Shown one piece after another: positions 1 to 7,119 of a stretch of DNA of 15,462 nucleotides. The notes under the pieces were generated by a model that saw only the letters and a program-made list of their open reading frames with translations, did not search any database and was not told the DNA's origin. Both the position numbers and the translations under genes were made by a program. Source of the DNA: an uncultured Acetatifactor sp. (GTDB taxonomy: Bacteria; Bacillota; Clostridia; Lachnospirales; Lachnospiraceae); NCBI GenBank assembly GCA_934394515.1, contig CAKRRU010000059.1:1-15462 (forward strand), in the 5' to 3' direction. Each line of letters begins with the position of its first letter. Within the stretch, counting starts at the first letter, position 1.

Positions 1-2
1 AA

Positions 3-1049
3 ATGATCCTGGGGGAATTACATGCAGATATTCCCGTGATCCAGGGAGGCATGGGTGTGGGAATCAGCCTGTCCGGTCTGGCGGGAGCAGTGGCTGCGGC
101 AGGTGGGATCGGCATCATTTCTACTGCCCAGATCGGTTTCCGGGAGCCGGATTTTGACAGAGATCCCATCGCCTGTAATCTGCGCACTATCGGAAAAGAA
201 ATAGAAAAAGCAAGACAGATCGCAAGAGGCGGTATCGTCGGTGTCAACATCATGGTGGCAACGCAACGCTACGAGGATTATGTCAGGGCAGCAGTGCTGG
301 CAGGTACCGACTGCATTATCTCCGGTGCCGGACTGCCGCTGGATCTGCCCGGAGTTGTGGCAGAGACGGAAAGCGGAATGCCCGGGCGCAGCCACCGGAC
401 GATGCTGGCTCCGATCGTGTCGAGCACCCGTGCCCTGTCGGTCGTCACGAAATACTGGATGAAAAAGTACGACAGAAAGCCGGACTTTATCGTGGCAGAG
501 GGACCGTTGGCAGGAGGACATCTGGGATTTAAGCGGGAAGAACTGGATGCTTACACACCGGAGAACTATGAGAGAGAACTGACGGCAATGATCCGGCAGG
601 CAGCAGAACTGGAAATTCCACTGATCGCAGCAGGCGGTATTTATGACCGGAGGGATCTGGAGCATTGCCTGTCCCTCGGGGCTGCGGGGGTACAGATGGG
701 AACCCGGTTCGTGACCACAGAGGAATGTGATGCGGCGGAGGCGTACAAGCAGGAGTATCTCCGGGCGCAGAAAGAAGACATTGTCATTGTGAAAAGCCCT
801 GTGGGAATGCCGGGCAGAGCTATACAGAATGCTTTTCTGGAAAAGGTGGCGGCCGGGGAGCGGTTTATGACCGGATGCAGACATTGCATTAAGACCTGCG
901 ATCCGAAGACAGCACCGTATTGCATCACCAGAGCATTGATCAATGCAGCAATGGGAGATGTGGATAACGGACTGCTGTTCTGCGGCAGCAATGCCTGGCG
1001 GGCGCAGAAAATAGAAAGAACAGTGGATATCATGGAGGAAATGGCGTGA
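3..1049 (+). CDS. FabK/nitronate monooxygenase-like NAD(P)H-dependent flavin oxidoreductase (5' end possibly cut)
   Basis: FMN-dependent TIM-barrel enzyme of the nitronate monooxygenase/FabK family. Visible family marks are QGGMG (residues 14-18), an EGPLAGGHLG phosphate/active-site loop with His173 (166-175), AAGGI (209-213) and GVQMGTRF (229-236). The next gene is fabH, so the likely role is the flavin enoyl-ACP reductase step of fatty acid synthesis; a nitronate monooxygenase activity cannot be excluded from sequence. The C-terminus carries four cysteines in a CX2CX3CX7C pattern (C292, C295, C299, C307) plus C327, which classical FabK lacks to my knowledge; this could bind metal or an Fe-S cluster (inference). 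The 348-residue length fits the longer members of the family. The ATG at position 3 is the first in the window, but its ribosome binding site would lie outside, so the true start may be further upstream. The stop overlaps the fabH start by 4 nt. Confidence 0.85.
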   Translation: MILGELHADIPVIQGGMGVGISLSGLAGAVAAAGGIGIISTAQIGFREPDFDRDPIACNLRTIGKEIEKARQIARGGIVGVNIMVATQRYEDYVRAAVLAGTDCIISGAGLPLDLPGVVAETESGMPGRSHRTMLAPIVSSTRALSVVTKYWMKKYDRKPDFIVAEGPLAGGHLGFKREELDAYTPENYERELTAMIRQAAELEIPLIAAGGIYDRRDLEHCLSLGAAGVQMGTRFVTTEECDAAEAYKQEYLRAQKEDIVIVKSPVGMPGRAIQNAFLEKVAAGERFMTGCRHCIKTCDPKTAPYCITRALINAAMGDVDNGLLFCGSNAWRAQKIERTVDIMEEMA

Positions 1050-2110
1050 GAACCATAAGAATCACCGGAACCGGAAGTGCACTTCCGGGAAGGATCGTTA
1101 CAAATAAAGAATTGGAACAGCTGGTGGAAACCTCGGATGAATGGATCCGGGAGAGAACCGGTATTGCGGAACGACATGTGTCAGTTGGCGAAACGGTTGT
1201 GACACTTGCGTCAGAAGCTGCCCGCAAAGCATTGGAACAGGCAGGAAAAACTGCAGAAGAAATCGATCTGATCCTGGTGGCAAGCTGTTCTCCGGAGCAG
1301 TATCTGCCCTGTTGCGCCTGCCAGGTACAGGCGGCCATCGGTGCGGTGAATGCATTGGCTTTCGATGTGAATGCGGCCTGCTCCGGATTTTTATTTGCCC
1401 TGAATACTGCGGATGCCTATCTGCGGACGGGACTTGCGGAAAATGCGCTGGTCATCGGCAGCGAAGTGTTGTCCAAGCTGGTGGACTGGACGGACCGGGG
1501 CAGCTGCATCCTGTTCGGAGACGGCGCCGGGGCGGTAGTTGTGGAGAGATGCAGGACGGAGTCTCGGGCGGTGGAATACAGTAACGCTTTGCCGACGGCG
1601 GAGGAGAAACGGATACCGGCAGCAGGAATTCTGGGACGGGCGCTCCGCTCCGACGGCACCGGTGGTGGCGTCTTACAATGTGGAGCAAGAAAACTGGCAA
1701 CCCCTTATGCAAGAACCTCGGCAGCAAAAATGGACCAAAACCAGCCGACGGACGGCAGAGAACATTATATTCAGATGGACGGACAGGAAGTGTACCGGTT
1801 CGCCACCAGACGGGTGCCACAGTGCATCGAGGAAGCACTGTCGGATGCCGGACTTGCTGTGCCGGATATTGACCTGTTTATACTGCATCAGGCCAACGCA
1901 CGTATTATTGATGCAGTGGCGAAAAGATTGCATGCAGACAGAGACAAATTCCCCACCAATCTGGAAAGGGTCGGAAATATGTCATCCGCTTCCATCCCGG
2001 TGCTGCTGGATGAACTGCACAGACAGGGAAAGCTGCACTGCGGCGACCGCATCGTTCTGGCGGGATTCGGTGCCGGGCTTACGATTGGGGCTTGCGTGAT
2101 GACCTGGTAG
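1046..2110 (+). CDS. fabH: Beta-ketoacyl-ACP synthase III (KAS III)
   Basis: Cytosolic condensing enzyme that starts fatty acid synthesis by joining an acyl-CoA primer to malonyl-ACP. The thiolase-fold catalytic triad is visible: Cys112 in VNAACSGF, His281 in ILHQANARI and Asn311 in GNMSSASIP (the usual form is GNTSAASIP). The N-terminus has the typical GTGSALP and SDEWIRERTGI motifs. At 354 residues it is about 35 longer than usual; the extra length lies around residues 170-240, in the region before the HYIQMDG motif. The start is GTG, with GGAGGA at 1034-1039 six bases upstream. The gene overlaps the preceding flavoprotein by 4 nt (GTGA), so the two are probably translationally coupled. A MarR-type regulator follows 117 nt downstream. 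Confidence 0.95.
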   Translation: MRTIRITGTGSALPGRIVTNKELEQLVETSDEWIRERTGIAERHVSVGETVVTLASEAARKALEQAGKTAEEIDLILVASCSPEQYLPCCACQVQAAIGAVNALAFDVNAACSGFLFALNTADAYLRTGLAENALVIGSEVLSKLVDWTDRGSCILFGDGAGAVVVERCRTESRAVEYSNALPTAEEKRIPAAGILGRALRSDGTGGGVLQCGARKLATPYARTSAAKMDQNQPTDGREHYIQMDGQEVYRFATRRVPQCIEEALSDAGLAVPDIDLFILHQANARIIDAVAKRLHADRDKFPTNLERVGNMSSASIPVLLDELHRQGKLHCGDRIVLAGFGAGLTIGACVMTW

Positions 2111-2120
2111 ACGGTATACT
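2092..2120 (+). promoter_or_regulatory. Candidate promoter for the MarR gene
   Basis: TTGCGT, a 17-nt spacer and TATACT (2115-2120) straddle the end of fabH. The -10 is good and the -35 weak (three of six matches). The 8-mer CGGTATAC overlaps the -10 (2112-2119) and recurs at 2195-2202, where GGTATACC is a perfect palindrome. This could be an operator for the regulator, but the pattern is short. Confidence 0.35.
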
Positions 2121-2227
2121 GATAACGACTAAGGACACAACAACGGCATGGACGCGGTACGGTAGACAGGAAGTCTGCGGTTCGGGAGTATTGCCGGTAT
2201 ACCAGAGAAACATTTATTGGGAAAACT

Positions 2228-2677
2228 ATGGAAAAAAGCAACAACCGGGTACTGAATGAACTGTTGGTGAACCTGTTCCATAACGTGATGGATGCAGAGG
2301 CAAAGGCGGTCATAACAGACGAATTCAAAGATATTACGAATAATGACATGCATATTCTGGAGGCTATCGGCATCGAGGAACCAAAGAGTATGTCCCGGAT
2401 CGCCGGGGAACTCCACGTCACCGTGGGAACCCTGACTACGAATATGAACAGTCTGGAGAAAAAAGGCTACCTGGAGCGTAACCGCAGCACACAGGACAAG
2501 CGGGTGGTACTGGTGACCCTGACAGAGAAAGGGAGAAAAGCTTTTTTCCATCACAGAGATTTCCACAGGAAAATGATCCACACCATCATACGGGATCTGG
2601 ACGAGGAAGAAATGAAGACATTGATCAAATGTCTGGGAAAACTGGATATATTTTTCAGAGAAGGCAACGAGGAGTGA
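2228..2677 (+). CDS. MarR-family transcriptional regulator (FabT-like candidate)
   Basis: A 149-residue winged helix-turn-helix protein. Residues 54-82 (SMSRIAGELHVTVGTLTTNM and the following helix) form the DNA-recognition part; residues 84-102 form the wing with the family motif DKRVVLVTLTEKG. The N- and C-terminal helices would make the dimer interface. In Firmicutes, FabT is a MarR protein that controls fatty-acid genes and sits beside fabH, so position after a FabK-like gene and fabH suggests the same job; the ligand and operator are not shown by sequence. The ribosome binding site is weak (GGGAAA about 5 nt before the ATG). The stop codon lies inside the 5' arm of the downstream terminator, so the transcript ends tightly after this gene. 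Confidence 0.85.
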   Translation: MEKSNNRVLNELLVNLFHNVMDAEAKAVITDEFKDITNNDMHILEAIGIEEPKSMSRIAGELHVTVGTLTTNMNSLEKKGYLERNRSTQDKRVVLVTLTEKGRKAFFHHRDFHRKMIHTIIRDLDEEEMKTLIKCLGKLDIFFREGNEE

Positions 2678-2704
2678 CCGGAGAGATCCGGTGGCTCCTT
2701 TTTT
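2671..2704 (+). terminator. Rho-independent terminator after the MarR gene
   Basis: GGAGTGACCGG (2671-2681), a 6-nt loop and CCGGTGGCTCC (2688-2698) pair along 11 positions with one G-G mismatch and one wobble, followed by six T. The MarR stop codon TGA (2675-2677) is within the 5' arm. Confidence 0.9.
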
Positions 2705-2797
2705 GTGTTTACGATGAGCCAGCCTGCTCGATTTTGCGGTGGGCGCACTTGTTTGACAAAATTTTATAAAAATATGAGACGAATCGTATGGAAAATA

Positions 2798-2827
2798 TTG
2801 ACGGTGCATTTGCTTTTTCAGTATAAT
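2798..2827 (+). promoter_or_regulatory. Promoter for the GLUG surface-protein gene
   Basis: TTGACG (2798-2803), an 18-nt spacer and a perfect TATAAT (2822-2827) form a strong sigma-70-type promoter. The expected start near 2834 gives a leader of roughly 90 nt, which contains the hairpin at 2868-2906. Confidence 0.75.
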
Positions 2828-2867
2828 AAATGATACGGAAAGTATAAAAACAAGATTGGGATTTTGT

Positions 2868-2906
2868 ACCTGCGAAAGATGGGAAAATATTTGAAATTTT
2901 GCAGGT
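2868..2906 (+). other. Leader hairpin before the GLUG protein gene
   Basis: ACCTGCGAAA (2868-2877) pairs with TTTTGCAGGT (2897-2906): 10 bp with one G-U wobble and a 19-nt loop. It is not followed by a T-tract, so it is not a terminator. It ends 12-20 nt before the candidate start codons and may stabilise the mRNA or modulate translation. No riboswitch class is recognised. Confidence 0.5.
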
Positions 2907-2926
2907 TATAGAAAGGCATGAGGGTT

Positions 2927-5900
2927 ATGAAGAAAAGTACAAAAGCGTGGAGCATGAAGATGAGACTGGCCCTGCTGGGATTGGCGGCACTGGTGTGGAT
3001 CGCTGTGCCGGTGAGTGCGAGAGCGGAGACAGATGTGTGGGACGGTACGATTGCAAGTGGGTTTGCCGGAGGAACCGGTGAGGAAAATGATCCCTATCAG
3101 ATCAGCACGGCGGCGCAACTTGCGTATTTTGCAAAAACCGTGAATAACAGAAACTGGTACGATGGAAAATATATTATACTGAAAAATAATATTAATCTTA
3201 ATGATAAGGAATGGACACCAATAGGAACTGATAGTAATCCTTTTCGAGGGAACTTTGACGGCGGGAATCATACTGTGACGGGAATGCGGATAAGTAATTC
3301 CTCGGCGGATTATGTCGGTTTGTTTGGAGAATGCACAAGATATAATATTAATAGTGCCATAAAAAATATTACAGTTAAGAACTCTGTTATTACCGGGAAA
3401 GAACATGTTGGGGCTATCATAGGATATGCAGGAGAAATAAATATTGAGAACTGTCAAAGCGTTGGAAATACAGTAAATGGTAACAGAAAAGTCGGCGGCA
3501 TTAGTGGCTCCGTAGTTGGCTCGGTATCATCTGCCGCTAAAATCGTACAATGTTACAATAGCAGTACAGTAACAGGAGAGTACTTTGTTGGTGGTATTGT
3601 AGGAGCCGGAGATCGATGTATTGCAGAGAATTGCTTGAATACCGGTGAGATAAAAGGAAATTACTACGGTAGAGCCGGTGGTGGAATATTTGGCATACTT
3701 AGTACTAATACGTCCCAAATTACCGCATGTATAAATTGGGGTAAAATCAGTGAGGTACGGTCAGGTTATGGTGGAATTGCAGGAGAAATCAGTGGAGCAC
3801 AGATTTTAAATTGTTATTACAATAAGGATACGACAGGAGCTTGGGGCATCGGCAACCAGGAGACTACAGAAGGAATTACTCCCCTGACTACCGGCCAGCT
3901 CTGCGGTGCACTTCCGAGTGGCTTGGATTCTGCAATCTGGAAAGAGGGCAGTGTCGATACCAGCACTGCAAAGGCTACACAGGGCAGATTCGGTACAGCC
4001 ACAGGTACTTACATCAATTTGCAAAGCGTGGCAGACATCGAAAATATGACGACAGATTCGGCTGAGGTATATAACTTTGCTACAACGGGCAGTGATGCTG
4101 ACTGGGCTACCTATACCCTGATCACCACGGCGGAGGAATTCGTAGCCATCGGACAGAATAGGGATGTGGCAAAATGGAGTGCAAACTATGTTCTGGGAAA
4201 TGATATTGATGTGAATGGTGTAAAACTCAGCTCCATAGGAGATCCTGAAATTCCATACATAGGAAAATTCAGTGGAGACGGACATACGATAAGCCATGTG
4301 GATATGACAAAAGAAGATGGTGTTTATAGTTCTGGCCTGTTCGCACAAATAGGCAACTCATCCGGCAAAAGCGGTAAAGTAATACTGTTGTTGGCTGCCA
4401 ACGGAGATATCGTTTCGAGTGACATTGCAGGAGGAATTTGCGGAAATTTGTCTGCGGGCGAAATTTATGGCTGCTCCTTTACCGGAACAGTAAAAGGGTA
4501 TACAGCAGGTGGAATCTGCGGCAATGCCGGACAAGATACTAAGATTTCCCAGTGCTTTTTTGCAGGAGACGTGCAGGGAAGTTCTGCGGCAGGAATCTGC
4601 GGTAGGAGTGGAGCTGTAAAAGATAATATTAATCATTGCATTAGTATAGCTACGATTGACACTGCCGAGAATGATGGCTATCTGGCTGGAATAACGAATA
4701 GCGGAGATATCGATGCAACGAATTGCTATTTCAATAACGATATATGTAAAGTAGATGATGAACGCAATTTGGGGCGTACGACCCTGCAACTGACCTCTTC
4801 CAGCTTTTTCGGAGAACTCAAAACAAACGGCTTTAACACCGAACTCTGGACGAAGAAAGCCAACGACAAAGAGACCGGAATCGCCTACTATCCTTCTCTT
4901 GGGGAGAATAATGCAGTTGGTGTGAAGTACACCACTGGTCTGCTGTTCGAGAGAGCAGATACCAACACTCCCACCTATGGAGAGAATATTACTTTTAATG
5001 TAAAGGCACTGGTAAACTTTGTGACAGACGGACAGCCCATCCCTGCGGAGGATCCGGACGGCAGTTTTGCGATACGGATCGGGGATACCACGGTGGTAAG
5101 CGCAGCGGATATTAAAAACGGCACCGCAACCTACAATGCACGAACCACAGGTGAGACCACGTTTACCCTCGTCTACAAAGGAAAAGACAATTCTTTCTTC
5201 TCTGAGAAGACGAAGAATCTGACTGTAAACATCGCCCCGGCAGAACTTACGGCAGAGGGGGATGGCATTGCCAGCGGCACTTATGGCGATAAGCTGAGTC
5301 AACTCACGGTGACGGGACTGACAGCAAAACTGGGAACCGAGACCATTGACGGAACCTGGCAGATCGACGGAGACAAGGTTCCTTATGTTGGCGATAGTGA
5401 GACCTACACGGCGACATTTATTCCTAAGGAGCATCCGGAATACTATCAGACGCTGACGGCACAGGTAATATTGGAAATTAGTAAAGCAATTGCTCCGAAG
5501 ATTCGAGACTTGGATCTCAAATACAGTTGGGCGGCCAAAGGAGAGAAGGCGGTGCAGATACCGGGGCTGTCCGAGGATATGGGAGAGACAACGATGGAAG
5601 TTATCATGCGGACTGATTCCAGGAACGTTTTGGCAGCAGCTTCCGACATCAAATATTCCGAGGGAAAATTGCTATTCACTCTGGGTGAAAACACCATGGA
5701 TGATATTGGCGAGCATGCGATAGTAAGTGTTCAGTTACGGTCAAAAAATTATGAAGATATTAAGCTTGGCATAACTATCACCCGCACCGAAAAAGCAGAC
5801 CGCAAGGATACCCCGGATCCGGATGCCTTTGGCATGACCTTTACCGTCAGTGGTAACGATCTGGCGGCGGAGATCACTACAGACCGCACCGACGTAGAGT

Positions 5901-6904
5901 ACAGCTTCGACGGAGCAACCTGGGGACAGACCAAAACCACGAAAGCCGGTCATGACAAGAAGGTGACCGCACAGATCCGGTATGAGGAAAACGATGATTA
6001 TAATGCAAGCCCTGCAACTTCCAAGACATGGAACTCCGGCCACGGCACGCTGACCCACCACGATCGGGTGGAGCCCACCTGTCAGGCAGAGGGCAGCATC
6101 GAGTATTGGACCTGCGACGTCTGCGGCTTGTATTTTGCATCCGCAGATGGAAGTAAGAGCATAACAGCGGCGGAGACCGTTCTGCCGAAGACGGAGCACA
6201 GCTGGTCGGAAGATTATCAATCCGATGTGACCGGTCACTGGCATAAGTGCAGCAGCTGTGGAGCGACCACCAATCCGGAACGTCATGTATCCGGCGGTCC
6301 GGCCACCACACAACAGGCGGAGATCTGTACCGTCTGCGGTTATGAGATCGCACCGAAGAGACCTGCGGATAACAATACTAACGGCGGACAGGACAATAAT
6401 AACGGCAACAACAATAGTAACAGCAACACGGTTTCCGGCAACAACGCCGGTGGTAATAGCAACAGCAACACCGGCGGCCCGGACAACGCAAGTGATAACG
6501 ATGATAACGATACGCAGTCAGACAATAATAGCCCTGCAACTCCGACACCGACCCCTGCGCCGGTAACGAGTACGGCGACTCCCAAGCCTGCCCTTAAGCC
6601 CACAGCGACCCCGGCAGTAACAGTGGCACCTGCGACAACCCCTGCACCGGCTCCCACAGAGGAATCTACAGGCGGTGACTCCGCTGCGGCAACGGAGGAG
6701 ACCGTTGTCATGGAAGATCAGACACAGAATGCCGATACCCCGGAGACCGGTGCAGCATCCTCGGAAGCCCTGGAGGAGACTTCTGCAAAGGGCATGACAC
6801 CCGGACGCGTGGCGGCAGCGGCAGCAGCCGGAGCCGTAGTGGTCGGCGGTGGCGGCGCAGCTGTCTACGTGACCATGATCAAAGGAAAGTTTAAATTCAA
6901 ATAA
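2927..6904 (+). CDS. Large secreted GLUG-repeat surface protein with C-terminal membrane anchor
   Basis: Predicted adhesin-like protein of 1,325 residues; substrate or partner unknown. It begins with a signal peptide (basic N-region, hydrophobic core ending VPVSARA, cleavage expected before ETD near residue 34). Two blocks of GLUG-type beta repeats follow (about 37-300 and 393-605), rich in VGGIxG, AGGICG and NCYYN motifs. Then come Ig-like and MBG-like beta domains (about 667-1040), a segment with three CxxC pairs (CDVC, CSSC, CTVC; about 1040-1143), an Asn/Ser/Gly-rich linker (1145-1204), a Thr/Pro/Ala-rich linker (1204-1245), and a hydrophobic segment (1295-1318) ending KGKFKFK. No LPXTG signal is positioned for sortase, so it is probably held in the membrane. 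An ATG at 2918 is also in frame; 2927 is preferred because GAAAGG (2911-2916) then has a 10-nt spacing. The GLUG-coding parts are visibly A+T-rich compared with the rest. It has its own promoter and terminator, so it is monocistronic. Confidence 0.85.
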   Translation: MKKSTKAWSMKMRLALLGLAALVWIAVPVSARAETDVWDGTIASGFAGGTGEENDPYQISTAAQLAYFAKTVNNRNWYDGKYIILKNNINLNDKEWTPIGTDSNPFRGNFDGGNHTVTGMRISNSSADYVGLFGECTRYNINSAIKNITVKNSVITGKEHVGAIIGYAGEINIENCQSVGNTVNGNRKVGGISGSVVGSVSSAAKIVQCYNSSTVTGEYFVGGIVGAGDRCIAENCLNTGEIKGNYYGRAGGGIFGILSTNTSQITACINWGKISEVRSGYGGIAGEISGAQILNCYYNKDTTGAWGIGNQETTEGITPLTTGQLCGALPSGLDSAIWKEGSVDTSTAKATQGRFGTATGTYINLQSVADIENMTTDSAEVYNFATTGSDADWATYTLITTAEEFVAIGQNRDVAKWSANYVLGNDIDVNGVKLSSIGDPEIPYIGKFSGDGHTISHVDMTKEDGVYSSGLFAQIGNSSGKSGKVILLLAANGDIVSSDIAGGICGNLSAGEIYGCSFTGTVKGYTAGGICGNAGQDTKISQCFFAGDVQGSSAAGICGRSGAVKDNINHCISIATIDTAENDGYLAGITNSGDIDATNCYFNNDICKVDDERNLGRTTLQLTSSSFFGELKTNGFNTELWTKKANDKETGIAYYPSLGENNAVGVKYTTGLLFERADTNTPTYGENITFNVKALVNFVTDGQPIPAEDPDGSFAIRIGDTTVVSAADIKNGTATYNARTTGETTFTLVYKGKDNSFFSEKTKNLTVNIAPAELTAEGDGIASGTYGDKLSQLTVTGLTAKLGTETIDGTWQIDGDKVPYVGDSETYTATFIPKEHPEYYQTLTAQVILEISKAIAPKIRDLDLKYSWAAKGEKAVQIPGLSEDMGETTMEVIMRTDSRNVLAAASDIKYSEGKLLFTLGENTMDDIGEHAIVSVQLRSKNYEDIKLGITITRTEKADRKDTPDPDAFGMTFTVSGNDLAAEITTDRTDVEYSFDGATWGQTKTTKAGHDKKVTAQIRYEENDDYNASPATSKTWNSGHGTLTHHDRVEPTCQAEGSIEYWTCDVCGLYFASADGSKSITAAETVLPKTEHSWSEDYQSDVTGHWHKCSSCGATTNPERHVSGGPATTQQAEICTVCGYEIAPKRPADNNTNGGQDNNNGNNNSNSNTVSGNNAGGNSNSNTGGPDNASDNDDNDTQSDNNSPATPTPTPAPVTSTATPKPALKPTATPAVTVAPATTPAPAPTEESTGGDSAAATEETVVMEDQTQNADTPETGAASSEALEETSAKGMTPGRVAAAAAAGAVVVGGGGAAVYVTMIKGKFKFK

Positions 6905-6925
6905 CGTATGATAAGATGATAAGCG

Positions 6926-6960
6926 AACCTCAGAGGCCCGGTGCTTCTGAGGTTTGTTTT
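6926..6960 (+). terminator. Rho-independent terminator after the GLUG protein gene
   Basis: AACCTCAGAGGC (6926-6937) pairs with GCTTCTGAGGTT (6943-6954) over 12 bp with one wobble and a 5-nt loop. TTTGTTTT follows, overlapping the end of the 3' arm. Confidence 0.9.
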
Positions 6961-6999
6961 GCCATAGGGGAGAAATCTGCCGGAAATTACAACAAACTA

Positions 7000-7068
7000 T
7001 TTTCAGATGAAAATAAATGTATTAAAATAGAAATAAGTATTGGCAGAACGAAGACAGTTTTGCATAGT
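7000..7068 (+). promoter_or_regulatory. Candidate promoters for pfkA
   Basis: Two possible sites lie in the gap after the terminator: TTTTCA (7000-7005), 17 nt, TAAAAT (7023-7028); and TTGGCA (7040-7045), 17 nt, CATAGT (7063-7068). Neither is consensus, but the strong terminator upstream means pfkA needs a promoter here. Which one is used cannot be decided by eye. Confidence 0.45.
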
Positions 7069-7119
7069 TACAGCAAACGCAAGAGAAACTAAGGAAATAT
7101 AGAAACGGAGGATCCCCAG

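Noticed and set aside
2753..2781. TTGACA at 2753-2758 as promoter of the surface-protein gene
   Set aside because: No -10 hexamer lies at 16-18 nt; TATAAA is only 6 nt away. The pair at 2798-2827 is much better.
4358..5434. A 358-codon open frame on the minus strand inside the surface-protein gene
   Set aside because: It lies wholly antisense to a gene with clear signal peptide and domains, and its translation is Cys/Arg/Ile-rich without any recognisable domain; other long minus-strand frames in the window (for example 18-884) are similar shadows.
6730..6760. TPETG in the surface protein as a sortase signal
   Set aside because: It is over 30 residues from the hydrophobic segment and lacks the leading Leu/Asn and the close hydrophobic-plus-basic tail expected of a sortase substrate.
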